Shown one piece after another: positions 33,037 through 40,106 of a DNA stretch of 64,000 nt. Source of the stretch: Spongiactinospora rosea (GTDB lineage Bacteria > Actinomycetota > Actinomycetes > Streptosporangiales > Streptosporangiaceae); assembly GCF_003315795.1 (NCBI RefSeq), contig NZ_QMEY01000001.1, positions 434,001 to 498,000 on the forward strand. The letters run 5' to 3'. Under the pieces are notes generated by a model, which made no database searches, was not told the DNA's origin, and saw only the letters and a list, made by a program, of their open reading frames with translations. How positions within the stretch are numbered: the stretch's first letter is position 1; the number at the start of each line of letters is the position of its first letter. The position numbers were made by a program, and so were the translations under genes.

Positions 33037-33302
33037 CTCACACGCCTACCGCCGCCTGTCGAGAGGTGCACTGCTACTCGCATGGCGTGGACGAGCCCGG
33101 CCCGCACTACCTGATCTGCTTGGAGTGCGGGCACGGGTTTCCGACCGCTGACGCGCTTCTTGCCGATCGCGCGGCGCTGGTGGAACGGCTGAACGCCAGC
33201 CTGCCACCACCGCCATGGGATCCGGCCTTCGAGGGGCCCATCGAGCCCGACGGCGACCCCGAGAAGATCACCTATTGCCCGCATTGCACGCACGATTTCT
33301 AG
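33033..33302 (+). CDS. Small zinc-ribbon protein
   Basis: 89 residues from GTG. Cys pairs in CREVHC near 9, YLICLECGHGF near 26 and TYCPHCTHDF at the end form a zinc ribbon. Function unknown. Confidence 0.6.
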   Translation: MTHTPTAACREVHCYSHGVDEPGPHYLICLECGHGFPTADALLADRAALVERLNASLPPPPWDPAFEGPIEPDGDPEKITYCPHCTHDF

Positions 33303-33424
33303 ACGGACGACCGAAAATCCGGTTACGACTTGGACGAGTATCGCGGCAGAGACTTGACGAGCACATAGAGGTGCAGGAACGTGCCAATGCAACAAAAGGC
33401 ACATCCGCGTATTGGAGGGCCTCG

Positions 33425-33724
33425 ATGGGCGATTCACCGTCGATGCCGACACCGACATGGCGCAGGGCGATCAAGGTGCGTCCGCTGCCCGACTACCTTC
33501 GTGAGCGCTGGGACGAAGAAGAGGCCGAACTCGACCGACTCCTCGGCATGAGACGTCCGCAGCGCTACATCCGCATCCACGGCGAACGCATGAGGGCCGA
33601 CATCTTCGCCAAACGGAAGATCCTCGCCGAGTGCGAGAACATGGACAGCAACCTCGCCCGCCTCGTGCTCACGCTCTTAGCCGAGCCGTACGCCGACCGG
33701 CTTGACGGACCGGCGCGCTCATGA
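33425..33724 (+). CDS. DUF6221-related phage protein
   Basis: A 99-residue protein. ATG with TTGGAGGG upstream. Its end, DIFAKRKILAECENMDSNLA then LVLTLLAEPYADRLDG, parallels the DUF6221 pattern (AKRRIL...LLALPYxDxPDY). It appears to be a shortened paralogue. The 120 bases before it are less GC-rich and hold no gene. Confidence 0.6.
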   Translation: MGDSPSMPTPTWRRAIKVRPLPDYLRERWDEEEAELDRLLGMRRPQRYIRIHGERMRADIFAKRKILAECENMDSNLARLVLTLLAEPYADRLDGPARS

Positions 33725-34029
33725 GCGAGCGGGACCGGCTGGCCGTGGTCAAGGCCAGCCTCAAGGAGCAGCGCGACCTCGTGGTCTGCCTGGAACCGCG
33801 CGCGGACCATGACGCGTGGTGGCGACAGCATCTGCGCGGACTTCGCGGCGCGATCGAAGCCAGCGAGGCGCACCTCGCGGTGTATGAGCGGCTCGCCTCG
33901 GAGGGCGAGCGGGCGTCCGCGGCGGCGGCCTTGAGCCTGCTCGAACTGGAGCAGGCCGCGATGAAGGAATGGCACGATATCGTCGTCAGCCGTCCCGGGT
34001 GGGCGGCTGGCCCGCCAGTCGGCCGATGA
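33721..34029 (+). CDS. Helical phage protein
   Basis: A 102-residue protein. Mostly helix (ERDRLAVVKASLKEQRDLVV, then GLRGAIEASEAHLAVYERLA). It closes the tiled plus-strand operon. Function unknown. Confidence 0.55.
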   Translation: MSERDRLAVVKASLKEQRDLVVCLEPRADHDAWWRQHLRGLRGAIEASEAHLAVYERLASEGERASAAAALSLLELEQAAMKEWHDIVVSRPGWAAGPPVGR

Positions 34030-34106
34030 CCGGCCCGCTTCCTCAAGGTGGCCACCGATGACTAAGCGGGTTCTACAGTGAAACCAGTTGTAGCTGCGAG
34101 GAGATC

Positions 34107-34322
34107 ATGACCGAGGTCCGCGTCAACATCACCGTGGGGGACACCGCGGAAGTGACGACCCCCAGGCATCCGTACACCGCACCACTGCGCATCCCTGCCG
34201 CCCGGATCGCACAGCAGGCCGGCCTGCCCGCATCCGAGTTGCCAGGCCGCCGCTTCACCGTGGCGGCCCTGACCGATCAGGACGCGGACGGCTTCACGCT
34301 CCTGGACGACCCCCGCGTCTGA
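34107..34322 (+). CDS. Small protein, paralogue of the gene at 36536
   Basis: 71 residues. ATG preceded by GCGAGGAGA. It contains EVTTPRHPYTAPLRIPAARI then GLPASELPGRRFTVAAL. The minus-strand protein at 36536-36787 shares this pattern (EVATPFHPVADPLRVPAVEL, LPGRRFRAAV). A CTACA/TGTAG inverted repeat (34073-34093) lies just upstream. Its 3' end overlaps the converging gene by 46 bases. It is part of the duplicated cassette described in the findings. Confidence 0.65.
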   Translation: MTEVRVNITVGDTAEVTTPRHPYTAPLRIPAARIAQQAGLPASELPGRRFTVAALTDQDADGFTLLDDPRV

Positions 34323-34759
34323 GAGGTCCCGCGCGGTCGGCCGCCGCCGACGCCCCGCCCCGGCCGTGCGGCGATGACGCGGTCCAGAGTGGACCGCTTG
34401 ATGTGGGCCACACCGTACACGTCCACCCAGCCAGGCAATCGGCCCACTGCGCGGTCGTGCCGTACGGCCGCGTAGGTGACCCCCAGGGCGTCGGCGGCGT
34501 CCTGTTCATCGAGCAGGTCGCCGGGGTGCTCGCGTGTGCCCTGGGGCCAGACCGGCAGCTCGCGGCCGTCGCGTACGGCCTCGACTTGAGCGCGGTCGTA
34601 GAGCAGCGTCCGGCGGCCCTCGTTCAGTGGGCGCAGGCCGAACGCCTTGGCGCCGCCCTTGTTGCTCCAGGTCTTGTGGCTGATGCCCAGGATCTCGGCG
34701 GCGCCCCGCCCGTCCACCACGTCTCTTCCGTTCGGGATCACCTCTAAACGATACCGCAC
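34277..34759 (-). CDS. HTH DNA-binding protein of the duplicated cassette
   Basis: A 160-residue protein from GTG. Two MerR/excisionase-like HTH units are visible: VVDGRGAAEILGISHKTWSN (about 14-33) and LLDEQDAADALGVTYAAVRH (about 82-101). The tail is Arg/Ser-rich. The operator-like inverted repeat AAGCAGTT-N9-AACTGCTT lies 75-100 bases upstream of its start, between it and the plus-strand unit at 34891. It could be the regulator of that unit or an excisionase-like factor. Confidence 0.65.
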   Translation of the reverse strand: MRYRLEVIPNGRDVVDGRGAAEILGISHKTWSNKGGAKAFGLRPLNEGRRTLLYDRAQVEAVRDGRELPVWPQGTREHPGDLLDEQDAADALGVTYAAVRHDRAVGRLPGWVDVYGVAHIKRSTLDRVIAARPGRGVGGGRPRGTSQTRGSSRSVKPSAS

Positions 34760-34832
34760 TCATGCCCCTTTTGGGAAGCCGAGAGAGTCGCCGGATCTGG
34801 TCACACGGATGCGTACCGAATCCAAAACTTAT

Positions 34833-34884
34833 AAGCAGTTAGTGCCCGAAACTGCTTCCATTCGGGGTGTGAATGCGGTATAGT
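34833..34884 (+). promoter_or_regulatory. Operator-like inverted repeats and promoter
   Basis: AAGCAGTT (34833-34840) and AACTGCTT (34850-34857) are perfect arms 9 bases apart. CCCGAA (34845-34850) and TTCGGG (34861-34866) interleave with them. The promoter TTCCAT (34856-34861), 17 bases, TATAGT (34879-34884) points to a start near 34891, exactly at the hairpin leader. Confidence 0.55.
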
Positions 34885-34890
34885 TTTTCT

Positions 34891-34949
34891 TGTCGGAAGG
34901 GGGTCGGAACCCCACCCGACAGCAGGTTGAAAACTCAAGAGAGGAGATC
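34891..34949 (+). promoter_or_regulatory. 5' hairpin leader, copy 1
   Basis: It starts at the predicted transcription start. GTCGG (34892-34896) pairs with CCGAC (34916-34920). GGGGT (34900-34904) pairs with ACCCC (34909-34913) around a CGGA loop. GCAGGTTGAAAACTC and a GAGAGGAG ribosome site follow. The same element occurs inverted at 36384-36447 with compensating changes in the stem. Confidence 0.7.
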
Positions 34950-35312
34950 GTGGTGGAAGACCACGACCCGCTGGCCTGGCTGGGTGCTCTGCTCATGAGC
35001 GCCTACGCGACACTCGGCAAGTTCATGTGGAGCCTGCCGGTGCCCACCGGGCTCCCGGTCCCCGAAGGGCCGGACGGCCCCGACGCCGTAGAGGCGATCA
35101 CCAGGGCGCGAGCTGCCTTGCGTGACCAGCCCATGGACGACATCACCAGGTCCATGATCGACCGGATGTGCCTCGAATGGCTCACCGTCCTGGACCTGGG
35201 CGCTGTGGTCCGCATGGCGGGTCCTGATCCGTGGCGGCTGGAGGCGATGTCCTACGGGATCGACCGCTTCTTTGCCTTGGCGGAAGTCGTAGGCCCCCGG
35301 CTCGAAGAGTGA
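34950..35312 (+). CDS. Helical protein with leader copy 1
   Basis: A 120-residue protein. The GTG at 34950 follows GAGAGGAG. Upstream in-frame codons read the leader itself, so the longer start at 34890 is rejected. It is alpha-helical: LAWLGALLMSAYATLGKFMW, then ITRARAALRDQPMDDITRSM, then LEAMSYGIDRFFALAEVV. The helix pattern resembles the 36006 product on the other strand (MERTRTLIESEPAD, FACDMAIIHISLAHLV). It is divergently related, probably a duplicated gene. Function unknown. Confidence 0.65.
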   Translation: MVEDHDPLAWLGALLMSAYATLGKFMWSLPVPTGLPVPEGPDGPDAVEAITRARAALRDQPMDDITRSMIDRMCLEWLTVLDLGAVVRMAGPDPWRLEAMSYGIDRFFALAEVVGPRLEE

Positions 35313-35321
35313 GCCGTCGCT

Positions 35322-35344
35322 GCCCCGGGCTGACTGCCCGGGGC
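35322..35344 (+). terminator. Terminator hairpin, copy 1
   Basis: GCCCCGGGC, 5-base loop TGACT, GCCCGGGGC: a 9-bp perfect stem just after the 34950 gene. The same arms appear at 35972-35994 after the opposing gene. Confidence 0.75.
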
Positions 35345-35492
35345 GGCACTCCTGGTCTCCGCCCTTGGGTGCGCGGGCATGAAGAGGGCCGGCGCGACGG
35401 CACCCCGAGAGGTGCTGTATCGGAAGTCGCGCCGGCCCGCAGGTCGAAACTCCGAGGAGTTCAACGTCATCGTATCGCTCGCCCGCGCGGTG

Positions 35493-35888
35493 TTACCCCG
35501 ATCGGTGATACCCGCGCCGCTTGCCGAGGGCCGAATTTACTGTGCTGCGCCTCCATCGCTTGACGCCGTGCTCGATCTCGTCGGGCGCTGGCCATCGCCC
35601 GCGCGAGATGTCGGCGTCGATGGTGCCTCGGGCCAGACCGGTGTGGTCGGCGATCTGGGCGATGGTGAGCAGATCGTCCGGGCGGCCCTCGGCCACTGGA
35701 GCGGCCCGCAGGAACACACGGCGCACCAGCTTGTCCACGGCGTCCGCGTCGTACTCGGCCCACCGGCCGCGTCGCCCGCGCGGCTTGGGCCAGTCCGGGT
35801 GACGCGTCCACGTCTTCTGGACGGTCGTCAGCGCACGGTCGTACTTCTCGGCGATCTCCGGGGCGATGATGCCCGGCGCGGGTACCAC
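35493..35888 (-). CDS. HTH DNA-binding protein
   Basis: A 131-residue protein. The GTG at 35888 with GAGAGGAG upstream is preferred over an ATG 30 bases earlier. Two HTH-like units: GIIAPEIAEKYDRALTTVQK near the start and LLTIAQIADHTGLARGTIDA in the second half. It lies between the two leader units and shares their orientation on the right side. It is a likely regulator of the cassette. Confidence 0.6.
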   Translation of the reverse strand: MVPAPGIIAPEIAEKYDRALTTVQKTWTRHPDWPKPRGRRGRWAEYDADAVDKLVRRVFLRAAPVAEGRPDDLLTIAQIADHTGLARGTIDADISRGRWPAPDEIEHGVKRWRRSTVNSALGKRRGYHRSG

Positions 35889-35971
35889 GTGCGGACTCCT
35901 CTCGCGAGTGATCAACATGGCGGACCCGTCCGGTTCTGGGTGGCCCGCCTTCCTTCTGACTCCACCGCCCG

Positions 35972-35994
35972 GCCCCGGGCTGGCTGCCCGGGGC
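35972..35994 (-). terminator. Terminator hairpin, copy 2
   Basis: Arms GCCCCGGGC and GCCCGGGGC around TGGCT, the same stem as at 35322. It follows the stop of the minus-strand 36006 gene. Confidence 0.75.
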
Positions 35995-36005
35995 CGGTGA
36001 GAGGG

Positions 36006-36383
36006 TTACGCCTCCTCTTCGCCCGTCAGGACGAGGTGTGCCAGGCTGATGTGGATGATCGCCATGTCGCAGGCGAAGATGACAGCGTCATACCGCCAGT
36101 CGCGCATCTGATCGAGCCTGGCGAGGGACATGACGTCGAACGCCATCATGATGTGCAGCACCGCCAAGTCGAGTTCCCCGAGGGCCGCGTGGTCGGCGGG
36201 CTCGGACTCGATCAGGGTCCGCGTCCTCTCCATCCCGTCCATGAACTCCTCGATCGTGGAGCCGACCGCGAGGTGGGGGAGCTGGATGGGGAGGGGCAGG
36301 AACGTGAGTGCCTGCGTGAGGTGGTTGAGCGCGTGGGAGATGGCGGCTGCCATCTCGCCGTGGCGCTCGGGGTTGTCAGCCAT
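36006..36383 (-). CDS. Helical protein with leader copy 2
   Basis: A 125-residue protein. The ATG at 36383 lies after GAGAGGGG. It is helical: EMAAAISHALNHLTQALTFL, then STIEEFMDGMERTRTLIESE, then CDMAIIHISLAHLVLTGEEE. It is distantly like the 34950 product in length, order of helices and charged hinge. Function unknown. Confidence 0.65.
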   Translation of the reverse strand: MADNPERHGEMAAAISHALNHLTQALTFLPLPIQLPHLAVGSTIEEFMDGMERTRTLIESEPADHAALGELDLAVLHIMMAFDVMSLARLDQMRDWRYDAVIFACDMAIIHISLAHLVLTGEEEA

Positions 36384-36483
36384 TGCTGACCCCTCTCTGT
36401 GGAGTTTTCAACCTGCCGCCGGTCGGGGTTCCGACCCCCTTCCGACACCCCTTACATTACATGGTTGGAGTAGTGATTTGCAA
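36384..36483 (-). promoter_or_regulatory. 5' hairpin leader, copy 2, with promoter
   Basis: On the minus strand: TTGCAA (36483-36478), 18 bases, TAATGT (36459-36454), start near 36447. The leader then has GTCGG (36446-36442) pairing with CCGGC (36422-36418) through one G-U pair, and an inner GGGGT/ACCCC around CGGA. GCAGGTTGAAAACTC follows, as in copy 1. The outer stem differs from copy 1 at one arm but still pairs, which supports a conserved RNA fold. Confidence 0.68.
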
Positions 36484-36535
36484 GCTTTCGGGCATGCTGA
36501 ATCCACCGAAACGGCCCGGCCTCACAACCGCGGGA

Positions 36536-36787
36536 CTAGCTCTGGACCGCGGTGATCCGCTCCCCGTCCACCGCGGCCCGGAATCGCCGCCCGGGAAGGG
36601 AGGCGACCACCAGGCCGAGCATGGCCGCCAACTCCACCGCGGGCACCCTGAGCGGATCGGCCACAGGATGGAAGGGTGTCGCCACCTCTGCGTGCGGCCC
36701 GAAGAGCAGCGACACCCGGGCATCCACCCAGCGCGGCGGCGCGAGCCCCTCGCGCGCCGCGTCCGGCCCCGCCTCCCAGTCGTTCAC
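36536..36787 (-). CDS. Small protein, paralogue of the gene at 34107
   Basis: 83 residues from GTG overlapping the upstream gene. It shares EVATPFHPVADPLRVPAVEL and VVASLPGRRFRAAV with the 34107 product. It is the second gene of the minus-strand series 37302, 36784, 36536. Function unknown. Confidence 0.65.
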   Translation of the reverse strand: MNDWEAGPDAAREGLAPPRWVDARVSLLFGPHAEVATPFHPVADPLRVPAVELAAMLGLVVASLPGRRFRAAVDGERITAVQS

Positions 36788-37305
36788 TCTGACACCGCCT
36801 TCACCGCTTTCGGCCGACCACCCTTGCGCTCCCAGGTCGCCGCCCAGCGCCGCACGGCGGCCCCCGGCCAGATCGCCCCGGCCGCCAGCGTCTGAAGGGG
36901 CTGCGGGAAGTCGTCACGCCGACTGAGCTGATCGGCGCGCTGGCGGGTCACGTCGAGCAGCTCGGCGATCTCGCGCACGCCCATAAGCTCCGGGGGCGTC
37001 TGCCGGAGTTCTTCATCGAGCTCGTCCTCCGGGAGAGCCTCGACCCGCACCGCGCGGGCCGACACGCCGAACTCGCGCAGCGCGGCCGTCACCTCCCGCA
37101 CGGCCGCGTCGATCGCCTGCCGGACGGTGGATCCGTCGATGCTGAGCTGGATGCTCACCCGGTCGGCAACCTGCCTGCCCGCCGCATAGGCCGCGCCGGC
37201 GGCGGGGTGGCGCGCCGCGAGGCGCTCGCGCAGGTGCGCGTCAAGCGCCTCGCTGTAGTCGGCGCCGGTGTCGGCGTCGATCCGCACACTCCACACGGGC
37301 CTCAT
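36784..37305 (-). CDS. HTH protein following the HicA-like gene
   Basis: A 173-residue protein. Residues 1-90 are alpha/beta (VWSVRIDADTGADYSEALDA, then STVRQAIDAAVREVTAALRE). A C-terminal HTH (MGVREIAELLDVTRQRADQL) precedes a basic tail KGGRPKAVKAV. The start overlaps the HicA-like stop. This is the place a HicB antitoxin would occupy, and a DNA-binding C-terminus is seen in many antitoxins, but the sequence is not a standard HicB. Confidence 0.62.
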   Translation of the reverse strand: MRPVWSVRIDADTGADYSEALDAHLRERLAARHPAAGAAYAAGRQVADRVSIQLSIDGSTVRQAIDAAVREVTAALREFGVSARAVRVEALPEDELDEELRQTPPELMGVREIAELLDVTRQRADQLSRRDDFPQPLQTLAAGAIWPGAAVRRWAATWERKGGRPKAVKAVSE

Positions 37306-37511
37306 CCCCTCGCTGGCGGCCAGATGAACCCGGCTCGCCGTAGTACGGCTATGGCGTTTCGGAGACCGCGATCATCACCCGGCGTGGCCGCCAGGGTTCC
37401 GATTAGGCGGCTGTCCTTGTAGACCTTCCAGTGGCCCGAGCGGCCCATTGTCACCTCGAAACCTTGCCGCCGTAGCGCCTTGATGATCTCTGCGATCTCC
37501 TTGCGGCTCAT
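37302..37511 (-). CDS. hicA: HicA-like mRNA interferase
   Basis: 69 residues, the usual HicA size. It reads SRKEIAEIIKALRRQGFEVT, then MGRSGHWKVYKDSRLIGTLA. The His of SGHWKVY is at the place of the HicA catalytic His in the GSH motif. The dsRBD-like alpha-beta-beta-beta-alpha order fits. ATG 37511 has AAGGGAAAGGG upstream. Frames running on to 38234 are shadows. It would cut mRNA unless neutralised, probably by the next gene. Confidence 0.72.
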   Translation of the reverse strand: MSRKEIAEIIKALRRQGFEVTMGRSGHWKVYKDSRLIGTLAATPGDDRGLRNAIAVLRRAGFIWPPARG

Positions 37512-37532
37512 GATGCCCTTTCCCTTGCTCAC

Positions 37533-37589
37533 TGTCAATGCAATCACAGTACCGAAACTATTGACAAAGCGCAAGAGTAAGCGCATCAT
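37533..37589. promoter_or_regulatory. Divergent promoter region with inverted duplication
   Basis: TGTCAAT (37533-37539) and ATTGACA (37560-37566) are inverted copies. On each strand TTGACA is followed after 17 bases by CATCAT. Around these the two strands are alike (ATTGACA...GCAAG...GCATCATG), so the minus-strand hicA side and the plus-strand WYL side look like an inverted duplicate. On the minus strand the CATCATG contains the hicA start codon. Confidence 0.5.
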
Positions 37590-37616
37590 GGAATCAGGAA
37601 GGCAGGAGGTCGGGGC

Positions 37617-38159
37617 ATGTACGAAGTCGGCGCAGAGGTCACCTACCAGGGCTCTATCGAGCATCTTCACGGCCAGATCTTTACCGTCGTGGCGCACTGC
37701 TGCGGGGGAGAGCGCTACCGGCTCCAGGGCCGCAGCGAGGCTCTGCGCCACGCCCGCCCCGCCAGCGTCGCCCGCTACGCGGAGCCCATCGAGGCCCTTG
37801 CCGTCCTGGAGCGGGCCATCGCCGCAGAGCGCCCGGTGGTGATCACCTACATCGCGGCGGACGGCGAGTGGACGACCCGCACGATCGAGCCGTACGAGCT
37901 GGACGTCACCGCGCGCGGGCACCTGATCGTGCGCGCGATGGACCGGCTCAGGCGCGCGGAGCGCACCTTCCGCCTCGACCGGATCGACAGCCTTACGCAG
38001 TACCCCGGCGTGTTCCTGCTGACCGCCGCCCGCATGGAGCGTGACGCGCTGGCCCGTATCCGCGCCGAGATCGCCGAAGTCGCGTCGGCGGGCTTCGGCG
38101 GCTACGACGGCTACGGCGCGATGCGCTGGACCCCCGAGTGTCCTGTTCCCGCTCTTTGA
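37617..38159 (+). CDS. WYL-domain protein
   Basis: A 180-residue protein with GGAGG seven bases upstream. The core RPVVITYIAADGEWTTRTIE, then PYELDVTARGHLIVRAMDRL and RRAERTFRLDRIDSL (about 75-125) is a WYL fold, which binds nucleotides or nucleic-acid ends and is common in phage and defence regulators. There is no N-terminal HTH; the first 60 residues form a small beta domain. It could be a ligand-sensing partner of the divergent hicA/HTH unit. Confidence 0.72.
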   Translation: MYEVGAEVTYQGSIEHLHGQIFTVVAHCCGGERYRLQGRSEALRHARPASVARYAEPIEALAVLERAIAAERPVVITYIAADGEWTTRTIEPYELDVTARGHLIVRAMDRLRRAERTFRLDRIDSLTQYPGVFLLTAARMERDALARIRAEIAEVASAGFGGYDGYGAMRWTPECPVPAL

Positions 38160-38166
38160 TCCCCAC

Positions 38167-38191
38167 GCCGGGCGGCATCCGGCCGCCCGGC
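38167..38191 (+). terminator. Hairpin between WYL and DUF932 genes
   Basis: GCCGGGCGGC (38167-38176) pairs with GCCGCCCGGC (38182-38191) over a 5-base loop. Probably a terminator of the WYL gene. The downstream gene has its own site CGAAGGGAA. Confidence 0.6.
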
Positions 38192-38214
38192 TCAACCCTC
38201 GAAGGGAATCCGCG

Positions 38215-39342
38215 ATGACCATCACCGACGTCAACGAACAGCTCTATCAGCAGCGGCGGACCGCGATCGAGTCCGGCCGGTGGACCCGCCGCGATGACGG
38301 CTCCTATGTCGCCTGGGACCGGGCCGAGGTCCTCGGGCGTGAGGGGCTGGACATGACCACCGGGCAGGCCGCGCTCTACACCTCCACCCCCGCGTGGCAC
38401 GGTCTCGGCAACGTCATCCCCGGCGGCATCTCCGACATCGACGAAGTGCTCCGCCTGGGCGGGATCGACTTCGACGTCGAAAAGCGCGACGTCCGGTACT
38501 CGTTCATGGGCGATGCCGACGCCGTGCCCGCGCTGCGCACCATGCCCGGCCAGTACGTCACCGTCCGCTCCGACACGGGCGCGGCCCTCGGTGTCGTCGG
38601 CTCGCGTTACGAGGTCATCCAGAACCGCGAGCTGTTCACCTTCCTGGAAGACCTGGTGGATCAGCACGGCGTGATCTGGGAGTCGGCGGGCGCGCTGCGC
38701 GACGGACGGCGGGTATTCGTGTGCATGCGCCTGCCGGAGAACGTGATCATCGACCGGGGCGGCCTGGCCGACGAGATCGTCCTGATCCTCTCGGTGATCA
38801 ACTCTCATGACGGGCGCGGCACGGCCGAGGCCGTCCCGTCCGGGTGGCGGATCGTCTGCGCCAACACCGAGCGGTTCGCCCTGCGCGACGCGGTGTCCCG
38901 TTGGAGCATCCGCCACACCTCCGGCGCGCTGGGGCGGATCGAAGAGGCACGCCGCGCCCTCGGCCTCACCGTTGAGTACGCCCACGCGTTCGAGGAGGAG
39001 GAGACCGCACTCGCGCGCACGGACATCGCCCTGGACGAGTTCCACCGCGTGATCGCCGACCTGTGGCCGGTGGACCGGGACGCGTCCGCGCGCACCACGG
39101 GCATGGCCGACCGCCGCCGCGAGACCCTGACCGCGATGTTCGAGGGCGAGTCGGTCCGCGTCGGCCGTACCGCTTATGCGGGGGAGCGGGCGATCACGGA
39201 CTACCTCGACCACGTCGCGCCGCGCCGCCCCGGCAAGACCATGACGGAGGAGATCGCCCGGGCGACCGCGCTCATGGAAGGCGCGGACGACGCCATCAAG
39301 ACCACGGCCCACAAGAGGCTCATGACCCTGGTCCGCCGCTGA
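38215..39342 (+). CDS. DUF932 phage/plasmid-like protein
   Basis: This 375-residue protein matches the DUF932/TIGR03299 family carried by phages and plasmids. Seen: STPAWHGLGNVIPGGISDID, then VGSRYEVIQNRELFTFLEDL, then GGLADEIVLILSVINSHDGR and VPSGWRIVCANTERFALRDA. Its role is unknown, but the family often lies near replication or recombination genes. It is followed by a strong hairpin. Confidence 0.85.
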   Translation: MTITDVNEQLYQQRRTAIESGRWTRRDDGSYVAWDRAEVLGREGLDMTTGQAALYTSTPAWHGLGNVIPGGISDIDEVLRLGGIDFDVEKRDVRYSFMGDADAVPALRTMPGQYVTVRSDTGAALGVVGSRYEVIQNRELFTFLEDLVDQHGVIWESAGALRDGRRVFVCMRLPENVIIDRGGLADEIVLILSVINSHDGRGTAEAVPSGWRIVCANTERFALRDAVSRWSIRHTSGALGRIEEARRALGLTVEYAHAFEEEETALARTDIALDEFHRVIADLWPVDRDASARTTGMADRRRETLTAMFEGESVRVGRTAYAGERAITDYLDHVAPRRPGKTMTEEIARATALMEGADDAIKTTAHKRLMTLVRR

Positions 39343-39352
39343 CCACCCACCC

Positions 39353-39383
39353 GGGGCGGCCCGATCGGAGGCCGGGCCGCCCC
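39353..39383 (+). terminator. Hairpin after the DUF932 gene
   Basis: GGGGCGGCCCG (39353-39363) and CGGGCCGCCCC (39373-39383) form an 11-bp perfect stem with a 9-base loop. Confidence 0.7.
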
Positions 39384-39403
39384 TTCACCCGGAAAGGGAG
39401 ATC

Positions 39404-39634
39404 ATGATTCACCACTGCGAACGCGGCAGCGCCACGCTGGCCGCCGTCCAGATGACGCCGGACGGCGGCGCGATCTACCAGTCATGGCAGATCTGCGGCT
39501 GCGTCCTGGCCGGGCTCCTCGAGGCGCTCGGCGCACCCCAGCGCGAGGCCGTGGCCACCGCCGAGCAGGTTGATGCCACCGGCAATGCCGTCATGGCTGC
39601 GGGCGGCGGCATCCACCTGGTGGGGCCGGAATGA
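39404..39634 (+). CDS. Small phage protein
   Basis: 76 residues. ATG after GGAAAGGGAG. It reads CERGSATLAAVQMTPDGGAI and WQICGCVLAGLLEALG, with three cysteines. Function unknown. Confidence 0.6.
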   Translation: MIHHCERGSATLAAVQMTPDGGAIYQSWQICGCVLAGLLEALGAPQREAVATAEQVDATGNAVMAAGGGIHLVGPE

Positions 39635-39807
39635 GCGGCGAGCCCGAGATCCAGGACGAGCTGGCCCGCCTCGCCGACATCGTGGACGGCCAGGGCGAGG
39701 TGACCTGGTGCGGCTGCGGTGAGCCGATCACCGAGTACTACGGCGAGTGGTTGCACGTCTACAACCCCGCGCTGACCGGCGCGAACGACCACGACGCGGA
39801 GCCCTGA
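39631..39807 (+). CDS. Small acidic protein, 58 residues
   Basis: ATG overlaps the previous stop. It reads MSGEPEIQDELARLADIVDG, then VTWCGCGEPITEYYGEWLHV. A Cys-Gly-Cys-Gly site and repeated acids. Third positions are GC-rich. Function unknown. Confidence 0.55.
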   Translation: MSGEPEIQDELARLADIVDGQGEVTWCGCGEPITEYYGEWLHVYNPALTGANDHDAEP

Positions 39808-39818
39808 GAGGAGGGGAG

Positions 39819-40031
39819 ATGGTCATCGCCGATGACGTGGCCGCTGACTTCGCTGACGCCTTCGGGATGTACTGCTCGGGGGACGTCGCAACGAAGCTTG
39901 CCTGCTCAGAAGTGGACGCCCTCGCCGCCATGTTGACCGCGATCGGCCGCGAGGATCTTGCCGCCGTGTGGATCGAGGACCACGCCGAGGACGACGAGGA
40001 GGGCGACGCGCACTATCGCCCGCCCTTGTGA
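39819..40031 (+). CDS. Small acidic protein
   Basis: 70 residues. ATG after GAGAGGAGGGG. Helical with FADAFGMYCSGDVATKLACS, then HAEDDEEGDAHYRPPL. Function unknown. Confidence 0.6.
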   Translation: MVIADDVAADFADAFGMYCSGDVATKLACSEVDALAAMLTAIGREDLAAVWIEDHAEDDEEGDAHYRPPL

Positions 40032-40040
40032 TCTGAGACC

Positions 40041-40105
40041 CCCTGCGGGCCGGATATGCGACCCGGGGCCCAGCCGCCCCATCGACTCGCTTCCGGCCCG
40101 CAGGG
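40041..40105. terminator. Bidirectional terminator between converging genes
   Basis: CCCTGCGGGCCGG (40041-40053) and CCGGCCCGCAGGG (40093-40105) are perfect 13-bp arms with a 39-base loop. It lies exactly between the plus-strand gene ending at 40031 and the minus-strand gene ending at 40107. Confidence 0.75.
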
Positions 40106-40106
40106 C

